A DNA stretch of 64,000 nucleotides from Hermatobates lingyangjiaoensis (lineage: Eukaryota > Arthropoda > Insecta > Hemiptera > Hermatobatidae), in contig JAPFBL010000575.1 of NCBI GenBank assembly GCA_026182355.1, positions 92,501 to 156,500 of the forward strand, written 5' to 3'. How positions within the stretch are numbered: the stretch's first letter is position 1; each line of letters begins with the position of its first letter. Positions 10,595-20,884 of the stretch are shown here, piece after piece. The translations under genes were made by a program, and so were the position numbers. A model generated the notes under the pieces. It was given only the letters and a program-made list of their open reading frames with translations. It was not told the origin of the DNA and searched no databases.

Positions 10595-10722
10595 TTCGTT
10601 TCCTACAAGCTAATATGCACAGAAGTAGTGTTGCACTCTTAAGACAGCTTGTAGTGGAAAAAGATATAGATGTTGTCCTTATCAGTGAACCCTATAGCAA
10701 TGATAGTGCTTCTAACTGGTGA
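10591..10722 (+). pseudogene. R1-type LINE ORF2 N-terminus (endonuclease start)
   Basis: It begins MIRFLQANMHRSSVAL and continues DVVLISEPY, the conserved opening of the apurinic-type endonuclease of R1-group ORF2 proteins. The start is set by the ATGA overlap with ORF1. The frame stops at 10720-10722, exactly where the sequence jumps to the C-terminal part of ORF2. The rest of the endonuclease and the whole reverse transcriptase are deleted. Confidence 0.82.
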
Positions 10723-11808
10723 TTGGTGTTCTAACGCAACTTCTGAGCGGACATGGCTACTTCTGCGCCTACCTGTGCAAGATTGGGAAGCACCAAACAT
10801 CCGAGTGTCTGAAATGTCCAGCGTTAGATGATGTGGAACACAAATTCTTTTCTTGTCCTAAATGGAACAGCCAGAGGTGATACTTGATACACAGAATGGA
10901 CATATTCTCCCCAGAAACGATCATTGAAAAAATGATCCGGTGTTCTGGGGCATGGAATATGTTAGATGGCCTAGTTAGAACGATTTTGACTACGAAAAAG
11001 CGATACTTGGAAGATCTAGAGCAGCGTTTCCCAAAGTGGGCGGTACCGCCCCCCTGGGGGCGGTGGTTTGATATTGGGGGGCGGTAACGCAAAAATAGGC
11101 GGTTTGGGGGGCGGTAACTAAAAAATAGATGGTTGGTGGCGACAGTGTAGCTAATGTAGCAGCTGGCTGCTACAATACTTACATCATCGTCACAAACTGT
11201 TGGCGGTAACCATCAAAAACTATACAAGTAATAAAAATTAGAAATAAGAATTTCAAAAGATATGCCGCTCTTTTACCTGAGGATTAAGAGGTCAGCCCCG
11301 GTCGAAAGTAAAAGAGAGTTTTCGGTCAAAATAAAGGGAATAAAAAGATAAGCTGCTCTTTCACGTGTGTCCTATGGATTAAGAGGTCAGCCTTGATCGG
11401 AAGTAAATGAGTTTTCGGTCGAGATAAGAAGAATAAAATGATCGTTACCTATATAAATAGTAGACCGGAATCTCAATTCTGTAAAGATAGATTGTGGCTG
11501 TAGATTGCATGACAGCTAGAGGATGGTTTTTTACTATTTCTTACTGTACTTCTTTCTTTCCCCAAACATCCCTTTCTGGACATTAGTCCTTTCCTGCGCT
11601 TTCACCCTTTTAAAATACCATTATTATATTCATTAACCTGAATAGGATAGGTTAGTTCTGATAGGCTTTTTGGCATATCTTTCCATTTTTATGGGGTAGG
11701 GGGCGCTGGCACTCTATTCTAGAAGACAAGGGGGCGCTGGCACTCTATTCTAGAAGACAAGGGGGCGTCAGCCTGAAAAAGTTTGGAAACCCTGATCAAG
11801 AGGAATAA
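10716..11808 (+). pseudogene. R1-type LINE ORF2 C-terminus, split by a hAT element
   Basis: From 10716 the frame reads LVIGVLTQLLSGHGYFC and then CLKCPALDDVEHKFFSCPKW, the C-terminal cysteine/histidine region after the reverse transcriptase in R1-group ORF2. TGA at 10878-10880 is an internal nonsense codon, after which the frame continues (IEKMIRC, KKRYLEDLE) to 11021. A hAT-like insertion occupies 11022-11794. Past the duplicated target the frame resumes with GAA TAA at 11803-11808, giving a natural C-terminus of LEDLEE. Confidence 0.8.
11022..11794 (+). mobile_element. Non-autonomous hAT-like transposon, 773 bp
   Basis: The terminal inverted repeats are CAGCGTTTCCCAAAGT on the left and GTTTGGAAACCCTG on the right, a classic hAT-type end. 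Flanking 8-bp target duplications are ATCTAGAG (11014-11021) and ATCAAGAG (11795-11802), with one mismatch. Subterminal GGGGGCGG / GGGGGCGCTGG blocks repeat. No transposase is present. Bases 11511-11632 match 39553-39662, so part of the interior is a dispersed repeat. Confidence 0.85.
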
Positions 11809-12008
11809 TAAAGCAAGTATGCCTCACCTAAGGTAAGCTACGACCAAGCCTGAAGAAATGTGGAAAACAGTTCCAGGCTAGGTCCTAGGTGAAAAAGGGG
11901 GTGTTTTAGTTACCGGTAGTCTGGTAGGGTAGTCTGGTTTATCCGGGAGCCCAGCACTATGTGCATAAATGCATTTCACCTCCTTACCCAAAAAAAAAAA
12001 AAAAAAAA
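11809..12008 (+). mobile_element. LINE 3' UTR and poly(A) tail
   Basis: About 180 bases follow the restored ORF2 stop, ending in 19 A residues at 11990-12008. This marks the 3' end of the R1-type element inserted in plus orientation. No clear target duplication was found. Confidence 0.75.
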
Positions 12009-12614
12009 CTATAACAATATTAGATAAAGTTCCCATTATCCGCGAAAAGTGAGGAATTCATGTAATTTTTTTTTTAATTCTTAAAATTATTTTATAGAAT
12101 AATTCAGTCATATTATTATTGATTTTTGAAGCAATAACAATAATAAAAGGTGTTATGATAAGGGCTTTGGATATTTTGATGGTGTGATTATAATTTGAGT
12201 AAGTTACTGAGAATAATTGAAACCCGAGGCGGTTATTTGACAGGCGAAACAGGAGAGGAATTAGCTGATAAGGGCATTTTAAGTGTCAAACCATTAGGAG
12301 GGATGTTTCATAGATAAACAATACGACAAAAACTCAATATGAACTGTACTGTTGACTAATTTACAGGAAAGATAAGATAACTGGGTGAGAGTTATTTAAA
12401 TCAGAAAACCGTTTGCTACAACCAATAAAATAATACTCTTAATAAAGTAAAACAAAAACAAAATTAAACCATAAAAATAATACGACTAAATAAATAAAAT
12501 AAATAACTGATAATAAGAAGCAATAAAAAAAGAACGAAAACACATTTGCTAAATTTTAATTCTTAAAAAAAAAAAGGACAAAGATCTGACGTAATCTGCA
12601 AGGTTTGAAGAAAA

Positions 12615-12686
12615 TCCTCGGTAGTATAGTGGTTAGTATCCCCGCCTGTCACGCGGGAGACCGGGGTTCGATTCCCCGCCGGGGAG
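12615..12686 (+). tRNA. tRNA-Asp (GTC)
   Basis: A 72-base cloverleaf. Acceptor TCCTCGG pairs with CCGGGGA (one T-G wobble). The D arm contains the A box TAGTATAGTGGTTAGTA. The anticodon stem CCCGC/GCGGG carries GTC at 12648-12650. The T arm with B box GGTTCGATTCC is intact. The sequence is near identical to the animal tRNA-Asp consensus, and the last acceptor pair is changed on both sides (G-C), which preserves pairing. A T6 run at 12691-12696 is a suitable RNA polymerase III terminator. No intron. It decodes GAC/GAT. It stands alone with no other tRNA nearby. Confidence 0.97.
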
Positions 12687-12956
12687 GGACTTTTTTACAA
12701 AAAAAATATCACAAGGAATATGTAAAAATTTTTTTTACAGTTTTGAATCTTAAAAATATTGCAATCGCAAAGAATTTCTTGTATACATTGTCTGAGTCGA
12801 CTCGACTTGATTTTGTATTATTTATGTTCTATAATATTGACATAATACGAAAAAAAAATTTAATTTAAAAAAATATATATATAATTGTATTATTATATGT
12901 AAAAATAAGAAATATTGTTCAACAAGAAATTGTATGTAATACAATTGAACAGATTT

Positions 12957-13648
12957 TCTCAAACTTTTTTCGACGCGGAAACCCTTTTTGGTTCAGTAAC
13001 TTTTCCAGGAACCCTAAATACCAATGATTTTCTACGTTCATAATGTAAATATTATCATATGTCTTTATAAATAGTATATACGTCTAAAAACAATTAAAAA
13101 GTAATAACATTGAAATGTGTATTTTTCAGGCCTAAATAAAAATTTAAGACTAAAAGATTTTAATTTCCATATTTCCCACAAGTACATAACACATAAAACA
13201 GAATTACTAGCAATTTTAACACACTATTTATTTTGTAATCATGTACTAAAAATATATAATTACAATAATTTTGTAAGGTTTATTGAGCATAATGTTTTTG
13301 TTTAATATAATGAGACCATTCTTTAATGTTTGGCTTTATAGTTGAGAGTTTGATTCTCAAGTCTACAGCACTAAGTTTGCTTCTGTATTTATTTTATGGC
13401 AGTATAAAAGGAAAATCCAGTTTCACATAAATAGGCAGTGGGAAATGGCTGCAATGTGTGAAGTGCTTTTTTTTGCAATAGCAGGAAATTTGGGTATCAG
13501 ATAGCTCCAAAAACTGACTAGTGACTCATCCCAAATATGAGTCAATTTTTAACTACTTCCACTTATGTATATAAGTAGATATATACATAATTCGGTTTCA
13601 TAATTCACAAGAAACACCGAATAAATCTATACCAACTAAAAAAAAAGA
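12957..13648 (+). mobile_element. Decayed hAT-like non-autonomous element, copy 1
   Basis: It begins CAGATTTTCTCAAACTTTTT and is similar over most of its length to 27132-27785. That copy has both ends, which resemble hAT-type termini. Here the right end is lost: the sequence runs into (TA)n and the compound PLE palindromes at 13650, as if a PLE had inserted and removed it. Confidence 0.65.
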
Positions 13649-13649
<1 letters not shown>

Positions 13650-13697
<48 letters not shown>

Positions 13698-13975
13698 ACA
13701 AATTCAAAACGAAGCAAACACACAGAAAGACACAGACACAACTCACATCGATATTTCGACCATCGTCGTCATCAGGAGGTGTGAAAAGCGAAGAGCGAAG
13801 AGTCCCGCTGGAAGAGTCTCCGAGTTCAGTCGCCGCCCTGTCTTCCTGCAGGACTCTTCGCTCTTCGCTTTTCACACCTCCTGATGACGACGATGGTCGA
13901 AATATCGATGTGAGTTGTGTCTGTGTCTTTCTGTGTGTTTGCTTCGTTTTGAATTTGTTTTATTTAAAAAAGTCC
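13650..13975. repeat. PLE family E palindrome
   Basis: (TA)n (13650-13691), then arms from AATTCAAAACGAAG mirroring to 13963. The right arm from the GAGTTCAGTCGCC centre onward matches the 3' flank of the PLE coding copy (20160-20300), so this palindrome is built from PLE terminal sequence. Cores are at 13749-13774 (minus) and 13881-13906 (plus). The tail AAAAAAGTCCGCTGGACCG leads into the next (TA)n. Confidence 0.85.
13881..13906 (+). ncRNA. Hammerhead-like motif, family E
   Basis: CTGATGA, extra C, stem GAC/GTC, GAA, palindromic ATAT and C. The same core follows the PLE coding region at 20223. Confidence 0.68.
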
Positions 13976-13999
13976 GCTGGACCGTTTCTTTTAATTGTG

Positions 14000-14035
<36 letters not shown>

Positions 14036-14038
14036 ATA

Positions 14039-14288
14039 TACACTTTAACACATAGAAAAGAACACAGAAAGACACTACAGAACTCACTTCGATATTTCGC
14101 ATCCGTCGTCATCGGGAAGAAGTGCGAAGTACTCGCGTTGAGAAGCAAACTACTACTCTAGTAGTAGTAGTTTGCTTCTCAACGCGAGTACTTCGCACTT
14201 CTTCCCGATGACGACGGATGTCGAAATATCGAAGTGAGTTCTGTAGTGTCTTTCTGTGTTCTTTTCTATGTGTTAAAGTGTTTATTGT
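14039..14288. repeat. PLE family K palindrome, near perfect
   Basis: Arms of about 120 bp begin CACTTTAACACATAGAAAAG and meet at CTACTACTCTAGTAGTAG. Cores are at 14090-14115 (minus) and 14205-14230 (plus). They have the E-like half GAAATATC, but the first box reads CCGATGA, a change at a normally invariant U. Both arms carry the change, so it predates the duplication into a palindrome. (TA)n on both sides. Confidence 0.85.
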
Positions 14289-14341
14289 CCACACGGACCT
14301 TTCATTTTATTCGAAGTATATATATATATATATATATATAT

Positions 14342-14455
14342 GAAGTTTTAACCACAATAGAAATAAATGCTGTGAAGACATACATTGAAAGGCCTCAGAG
14401 CATTTATTTCTATAGTTTTCCTTTTTCCATTGTGGTTTAAACTTCATTGATTGCA
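14342..14455 (+). repeat. PLE family G half-element
   Basis: A short left arm (TTTTAACCACAATAGAAATA) and a full right arm with GTGAAGACATACATTGAAAG and AGGCCTCAGAG, ending in the G tail TGGTTTAAACTTCATTG. The first box is TGAAGA preceded by G, so it is decayed. Confidence 0.65.
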
Positions 14456-14504
14456 TCAAGTGTTTTTTTATTGTTATTTTACTGCATAAAAATATATATA
14501 CATG

Positions 14505-14710
14505 TATTTTTGGAAAAGTGTCACAATAAACACATGAGTCCTTACACTCAAGGAAATTCCTACTAAATATAGCAAAAGAACTAGAAAACTTCTTAAGCGC
14601 TTTCGGAGTTTAACCAAGGTTAAGTTGGACTTAGGCCCCTTTTCGAAAGAACCCTTCTCAAAAACTTTTAAAACTTTGTCCCAGTCCATTTCAAAACAGA
14701 ATAACTAACG
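14505..14710. repeat. Dispersed repeat R, copy 1
   Basis: Shares blocks with 21005-21180, in the same order: a CTACTAAAT-like block, AAAAGAACT, a TTCTTAAGC-like block, and CCCTTCTCAAAA with an ACTTTT(A/G)AAACT block. It follows the (TA)n/PLE cluster and may be another PLE terminal family, but no hammerhead core is convincing. Confidence 0.5.
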
Positions 14711-14934
14711 ATTACTTTTTCAGAATTCTTACCTTAAATTATTTCCTTAAATATTTGAATGGTAACTTCTTATATTTAAAAACTGATATGAAACACTTTT
14801 AATGAACAAAAACAAGTCTTGTAATAATGCATAAGTACAATGAAGCTGTTGTAATAGCTATGTAAGTGATTTATGCTGTGGGTGTTTTAGTTCATATGTA
14901 TGATAACATTTCATATTTTAACCTTTTAAAAGGT

Positions 14935-15975
14935 TAAAATATACTAATGAAGTTTATACTAATGAAGTATATACTATTGGAGTTTGTACGACCATAATTT
15001 GGATCATTATTATACAATAGAGTTATTTATAGATTTAATTTAAAAATTTAGAAAAATATTTTTAAAATGAACCAAAAGGAAATATTAATGTATGTAAACT
15101 AATGAATACACTAATGAAGTTTAAACTCATGAATATACTACTGAAGTTTATAGTAATGAATAATCTAATAAAGTATATACTAATACATTATACACTAATG
15201 AAGTTTATAGTATTGAATATTCTAATAAAGTATATACTAATACATTATACACTAATGAAGTTTATAGTATTGAATATTCTAATAAAGTATATACTAATGA
15301 ATTATATACTAATGAAGTTTATAGCAATGAATATTCTAATAAAGTATATACTAATGAATATATACTAATGAAGTTTATAGCAATGAATATTATAATAAAG
15401 TATATACTAATGAATTATATACTAATGAAGTTTATAGCAATGAATATTCTAATAAAGTATATACTAATGAATATATACTAATGAAGTTTATAGCAATGAA
15501 TATTCTAATAAAGTATATACTAATGAATTATATACTAATGAAGTTTATAGTAATGAATATTCTAATAAAGTATATACTAATGAATATATACTAAGGAAGT
15601 TTATAGTAATGAATATTCTAATAAAGTATATACTAATGAATTATACACTAATAAAGTATATACTAAATACTAATGAATTATACACTAATAAAGTATATAC
15701 TAATGAATTTACTAATGAAGTTTACACTAATGAAATTTACACTAAGGAATGTACCAATGAAGTTTATATACTAATGAATTATACTCTGATGAAGTTTTTA
15801 GTAATCAATAAACTAATGAAGTTTATACTGTCATAAGTTTGACCATTAAGATATAACAATGTTATAGATAGCTTTAAGTTTAAACATTTAGAAAAGTATT
15901 ATTAAAACCAAGCAAAAGGATATACTAATGTGTATACTAATGAATATACTAATGATGTTAGTGATTTATTTCAGA
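14935..15975 (+). repeat. AT-rich minisatellite, ACTAATGAAGTTTATA type
   Basis: Units of about 15 bp (ACTAATGAAGTTTAT and variants) are organised in places as blocks of about 60 bp that include GAATATTCTAATAAAG. The open frames across it are a by-product of the repeat. It is flanked by two copies of a segment containing TTTAGAAAAGTATTATTAAAA-like sequence (around 15045 and 15885). Confidence 0.9.
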
Positions 15976-16059
15976 TATGAAGGAATGGAAACTATAACTG
16001 TAAAAAAAAAAGGCATGGTGTATCTTTATTTGATTATTCTGTTTTGAACAGTTGCCAAG

Positions 16060-16784
<725 letters not shown>

Positions 16785-17218
16785 TAATTATATGAGAACA
16801 AATAATCATCACACCTCGAGTTATTCCAATAACAATGTTAAATAACCTCTAAGACAACAACCACCAAATAATCTTTAATACGCCTAATCCAAGTTACTAT
16901 TTTTCATAAACTAAATATAAAAATATACCTATTAATTATCCATGAGACTTGTTCGAAAATTATTTCTTATTTTTCAACGTAAAATATACATTTTAAACAT
17001 CTTTCAAAATGATAATCTTTAAATTAAAATATATTAAATAATTTATTGTTTGTAGCAATTTTAGATTTAAGAAGCACCATATTAGAATGTTAAAAAGAAT
17101 AACTAAACTTCGTGTTATACAAAACATTATATTTAAATTGGTAACTCCTTTATTATTTTTCATATGAACTTTCACATTAAACAAAATGCATACACTTCAT
17201 AAAAAAAAAACAATTTAT

Positions 17219-17250
17219 AACACACACACACACATACACACACACACACA

Positions 17251-17304
<54 letters not shown>
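17219..17304. repeat. Compound (CA)n/(TA)n microsatellite
   Basis: ACACAC blocks with ATAC interruptions pass into an uninterrupted TA run of about 48 bp. Confidence 0.95.
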
Positions 17305-17309
<5 letters not shown>

Positions 17310-17535
17310 GAGGTTTTGAGATTTTTTTGTCCTCCAGGACAATGTGGAGCCCTAGCAAGTGGCCGTTATTTATTTAACATGTAGAGAAGTTTATACAAAT
17401 GGAAAAAAAACCAAGGATACACAACAGACTTCCCAGCCCTGAGGAGGACATAAATATATGTCGAAACGTTGGCGAAGAAGTGTTTTTTTAATAATATCTA
17501 GACCGAAACCCTTAAAAAAAATCTCAAAACCTGTG
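17310..17535 (+). repeat. PLE family L element, single core
   Basis: Outer ends AGGTTTTGAGATTTTTTT and its complement AAAAAAATCTCAAAACCT form an inverted repeat around one plus-strand L core at 17438-17472 (CTGAGGA box, extra G, GACAT/ATGTC stem, GAAACGTT). Only one hammerhead arm is present. Confidence 0.65.
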
Positions 17536-17599
17536 AATATAGAGTGATCAAGAAACAAACAGCATGATGAATATATATGTATATAGAGAGATAGAGAGA

Positions 17600-17920
17600 G
17601 TTAAAATAAACTGTGACACATAGACAGAAACATTACAAAGGCTCACTTTTCAATATTTTGACCGTAATGGCGGCCGTCCTCAGGAGAAGAAGTGAATTAA
17701 CGGAGAGACAACAGTCAACTGTCGTTTATCACGTGTGTATATATCAATATTTAATATTGATGAACTATAATAGCAAATCTTTTGGTGAACTCGTTTATGT
17801 TCTTCCCTGTCAATGGAAGTCCTTAATAAGAAGACTGGAAAAAGTATCTAGGATATATGAGAAGATAAAGATAGGCAAACAATTTAATGAAATATGTTTA
17901 AAAGAAGGCCTGCTACCTAA

Positions 17921-17924
<4 letters not shown>
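17600..17924 (+). pseudogene. PLE fragment: family M motif and N-terminal coding
   Basis: A minus-strand motif at 17652-17683 (CTGAGGA, stem GGCCG/CGGTC, then AAAATATT) lies upstream of plus-strand coding at about 17760-17920. The peptide reads FGELVYVLPCQWKSLIRRLE and later FNEICLKEGLLPKY. This matches the fragments at 18.2, 20.7 and 39.9 kb. The frame runs straight into (TA)n (17925-17971) after KY, as at the other loci. I infer a PLE N-terminal fragment, because every copy is joined to PLE-type terminal repeats. Confidence 0.55.
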
Positions 17925-17971
<47 letters not shown>

Positions 17972-17973
<2 letters not shown>

Positions 17974-18090
17974 CAAACCACAATAAGAAATGGGAAAACA
18001 AGACTAAGATCTTTCAACCGTAACAAGCGGTCTTCGTCAGAAGGTTTGATCATTGATTGTTATTTCACGTGTTTATGTGAAATCTTTATA
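17972..18090. repeat. PLE family F inverted repeat, truncated centre
   Basis: A complete left arm with a minus core (18012-18042) is joined directly to the outer part of the right arm (GGTTTGATCATTGATTG). The right-hand core is therefore deleted. Confidence 0.75.
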
Positions 18091-18099
18091 TATATATAT

Positions 18100-18350
18100 A
18101 TATTTGTAAATTTGGGGAGCAATCCTTCTTTTATACATGTTTTGTTGAACGACCTTTGTACTGTGGCATTAATAAATTTCATTGTCCATCTTTCAAGTTT
18201 TCTTACCTTTGTTTTAAATCTTTCTGATGCTAAATTTGGAGAACTAGTGTATTTAGTACCAGAAAGATTTAAAAAAAAAAGGTGAGAAAACTTGAAAGAT
18301 GGACAATGAAATTTATTAATGCCACAGTACAAGGTCGTTCAACAATATTA
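18100..18350. pseudogene. Palindrome of PLE N-terminal coding sequence
   Basis: Inverted arms of about 100 bp encode the same peptide outward. On the minus strand it is FGELVYLVPERF, KLERWTMKFIN, FNKTCIKEGLLPKFTN, ending at (TA)n (18090-18106). The right arm ends earlier, after the FN residues, at TATTATATATATA. The arms thus differ in length by about 17 codons. No hammerhead core is in the centre. Confidence 0.6.
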
Positions 18351-18356
18351 TATATA

Positions 18357-18540
18357 TAAAAAGATTTCACATAAACACGTGAAATAACAATCAATGATCA
18401 AACCACAATAAGAAAATGGGAAAACAAGACTAGATCTTTCAACCGTAACAAGCGGTCTTCGTCAGAGTCAAAAACCCTACTGAGTTGGATGAAAGATCTT
18501 AGTCTTGTTTTCCCATTTTCTTATTGTGGTTTGATCATTA
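18357..18540. repeat. PLE family F palindrome, right core missing
   Basis: The left arm has a minus core at 18432-18467. The right arm resumes at GTTGGATGAAAGATCTTAG, so its CTGACGA box is deleted. Arms otherwise mirror through GATCAAACCACAATAAG. Confidence 0.8.
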
Positions 18541-18555
18541 AAATATATATATATA

Positions 18556-18796
18556 TTCGGGATTCGGTCAATTTTTTTATCCTAGAAAGGATGAGTTAGA
18601 GAGTTGTTTCATTGCCTCACGGTGGTAGACAGAACGGTCCATGAGGACTACAGAGGAAGATTGAAGTATAGAGAGAAGTGACGTCCATGGCAACCATGAT
18701 AAGAGGATGATCAAGGGTAGAGGGAAGAGAAAGATTTTTAAGAATTTGGAGAAAATGGAAATATTTTTACGCTAATCTTCTTACGCTAATCTTTTC
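18556..18796 (+). mobile_element. Family C end joined to a 5'-truncated PLE
   Basis: CGGGATTCGGTCAATTTTT at 18556 is the outer end of the family C elements. It is followed by purine-rich sequence of unknown origin. The PLE reading frame picks up at about 18797. The fingers and first part of the palm of the reverse transcriptase are missing. Confidence 0.5.
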
Positions 18797-19909
18797 ATGG
18801 CCAAATTAGAGCAGGATTTCCTGGCCACCTGTCAACTTCTTCCACTCCTTTATCTCCGTTTTATTGATGATATTTTCTTCATTTGGCCCCATGGCAAACA
18901 TAACTTAGAACTTTTCCTACACTCCTTTCAAAATTTCTGCCCCTCCATCACTTTCACTTACGACATCTCCGACAGACTTATCACCTTTCTTGACGTTGAC
19001 GTTACTTTAGACAATGGACACTTCTTGACTTCCGTACATATAAAACCCACCAACTCCCAACAGTACCTCCATTACAATAGTTGCCATCCATCCCATGTTA
19101 AAAAGTCTATACCTCGATCCTTGTCCCTCCGTATTCACAATATCTGCAATAATCTCCAAGACCGCAGACATCACCTTAACCTCTTAAAGGACAAATTTTC
19201 TGAACGAGGCTATCCTCGCTCCTTCATTGATAGTCGTGTTTTACCGGCTGACATCTCCCACCAACCCAGACCCAAGAGGGATAGAAGTAACACTTCCTTC
19301 TTCCTGACAACCTACTTCCCTGGCGCTTATAAGCTTCGTGCTGTTATTAAGGAGTCTTTTCCGATTCTGTCTACTTCTACTTCTACTTCTTCCATCTTTA
19401 ATCACCCCCCTTCTATTTCCTACCGTAAACCTGCCAATCTAAAAAGCATTTTCTCTCATATTTCCCCTCAGCCTTCCAATCCTGTTCCTGGAATGAAACA
19501 ATGTGGACGCCGTGGCTGTCAAACTTGCCTGATTGTAAATCCTAATCCTTCCTTCGATTCCCCTCTCCACCATAGTTCCTACCCGGTTCAGGTCAATTCC
19601 TCCTGTACCTCGAGCAACTGTGTTTACCGACTGGATTGCACTCAGTGTGACTCCTTTTACGTTGGCTTAACTTCTAATAAGTTGAGCCTTCGTATGAATG
19701 GTCATAGGGCTTCAGTCGGTCAACGCAGTAACTATCCTGTAGCCATCCATGCGAACTCGCATGGACTCAGTTTCAATGACTGTTTCAGGGTTCAGATCCT
19801 GAAACAGATCCCCGAATCCAACAATAAAGTTACCCTAAGAGCTTCAGAGGAGGCATACATATGCTTACTTGATGCTCGCTCTTCCCCCGGACTCAACCTC
19901 AACCGATAA
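18797..19909 (+). CDS. Penelope-like element protein, C-terminal fragment (RT end, GIY-YIG)
   Basis: A 370-codon open frame without damage. The ATG may not be a native start because the protein is 5'-truncated. Residues 19-30 (YLRFIDDIFFIW) are the reverse-transcriptase catalytic Asp-Asp motif. TFLDVDVTLDNG and the KPTNSQQYLH / CHPSH block follow, typical of PLE and telomerase-like palm and thumb regions. A CGRRGCQTC cluster near residue 236 is the zinc-finger-like linker. The GIY-YIG nuclease starts with VYRLDC (276-281) and FYVGLT (287-292), with an R and H downstream, a Glu-Glu-Ala-Tyr segment and a terminal GLN. PLEs copy RNA into DNA and use the GIY-YIG nuclease to cut the target. The copy lacks the N-terminus, so it is probably not autonomous, but its C-terminal part is well kept and may be recent. 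Confidence 0.92.
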   Translation: MAKLEQDFLATCQLLPLLYLRFIDDIFFIWPHGKHNLELFLHSFQNFCPSITFTYDISDRLITFLDVDVTLDNGHFLTSVHIKPTNSQQYLHYNSCHPSHVKKSIPRSLSLRIHNICNNLQDRRHHLNLLKDKFSERGYPRSFIDSRVLPADISHQPRPKRDRSNTSFFLTTYFPGAYKLRAVIKESFPILSTSTSTSSIFNHPPSISYRKPANLKSIFSHISPQPSNPVPGMKQCGRRGCQTCLIVNPNPSFDSPLHHSSYPVQVNSSCTSSNCVYRLDCTQCDSFYVGLTSNKLSLRMNGHRASVGQRSNYPVAIHANSHGLSFNDCFRVQILKQIPESNNKVTLRASEEAYICLLDARSSPGLNLNR

Positions 19910-20299
19910 TTTATTTATGATTTATTTATTTATTTATTATTTTTTATTTATTTATTTATTATTTTTTATTTATTTATTTATTATTTTTTATTTTACTTTT
20001 TATTTATTATTTTTATTAATTTTAATTTGATTTATCTACTTTTTTTTAATTTTTTATAGTTTATAATTTTTACTCGTTCCTTTTACGTCTTAATTTGGCT
20101 CTTCATTTCCTTCCCTCCCTTCCCCCGCTTGGTGGTAAGTGGTGGGGTACTGGCTGCGGTTTCCGAGTTCAGTACCGCCCTGTCTTCCTGCGGGACTCTT
20201 CGCTCTTCGCTCTTCGCACCTCCTGATGACGACGATTGTCGAAATATCGATGTGAGTTATGTCTGTGTCTTTCTGTGTGTTTCCTTCGTTTTTTATTTT

Positions 20300-20330
<31 letters not shown>

Positions 20331-20331
20331 G
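19910..20331 (+). mobile_element. PLE 3' UTR and terminal repeat with (TA)n
   Basis: TTTATTTATTTATT-rich sequence follows the stop codon, then a pyrimidine-rich stretch. From about 20160 the sequence matches the centre and right arm of the E palindromes at 13.8 and 30.7 kb. It contains an intact E core (20223-20248), the tail TCTGTGTCTTTCTGTGTG, and ends at (TA)n 20305-20331. This copy directly connects PLE coding sequence with the hammerhead-bearing terminal repeats. Confidence 0.85.
20223..20248 (+). ncRNA. Hammerhead-like motif in the PLE 3' terminal repeat (family E)
   Basis: CTGATGA, extra C, stem GAC/GTC with a GATT loop, GAA, palindromic ATAT, C. Minimal hammerheads in PLE terminal repeats are an established finding. 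This copy lies about 315 bases after the stop codon. Confidence 0.75.
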
Positions 20332-20334
20332 GAA

Positions 20335-20829
20335 TTAAAGTATGCAGCAGCTTCTGCATTGACGACCTTTTTGCTGATGGCCTCGATTTTTCTCACTATC
20401 ATTCGGTGATGCTGAGGCAACTTCCATATATGCTGGGCCAGAGACATTGAAAAAACCAATATCAAACAACTTTAATGAAACACAAAAACACTGGGTGGAA
20501 ACAAGCTTTCGACCACACATTGGTCATCTTCAGGTTACACTACTATTTAATTAATGAATGTTAAAAATGTTAATAAATAGTAGTGTAACCTGAAGATGAC
20601 CAATGTGTGGTCGAAAGCTTGTTTCCACCCAGTGTTTTTGTGTTTCATTAAAGTTGTTTGATATTGGTTTTCTCAATGTCTCTGGCCCAGCATATATGGA
20701 AGTTGCCTCAGCATCACCGAATGATAGTGAGAAAAATCGAGGCCATCAGCAAAAAGGTCGTCAATGCAGAAGCTGCTGCATACTTTAATTCCATTTGTCT
20801 TCAAGAAGATTTGCTGCCCACTTATACTA

Positions 20830-20860
<31 letters not shown>
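20335..20860. mobile_element. PLE family P: head-to-head 5' ends with N-terminal coding
   Basis: Near-perfect arms of about 190-200 bp surround a 60-bp centre. Outward from the centre each arm has a P core (20503-20533 minus; 20590-20620 plus), an untranslated stretch, and an open frame. In the right arm the frame starts at ATG 20676, reads MSLAQHIWKLPQHHRM and VRKIEAISKK, and ends FNSICLQEDLLPTYTN before (TA)n at 20831. The left arm runs into the E-element (TA)n just after FNS. The arms thus stop at two different codons, as in the 18.1-18.35 kb palindrome. Confidence 0.8.
20590..20620 (+). ncRNA. Hammerhead-like motif, family P
   Basis: CTGAAGA, extra T, stem GACCA/TGGTC with an ATGTG loop, GAA, palindromic AGCT, T. 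Its mirror at 20503-20533 is identical. Confidence 0.7.
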
Positions 20861-20863
<3 letters not shown>

Positions 20864-20884
20864 AATATTTATATTGTCTTAGCT

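Noticed and set aside
10884..11087. 67-codon frame across the LINE/hAT boundary
   Set aside because: It is the ORF2 C-terminal frame running by chance into the hAT terminal repeat.
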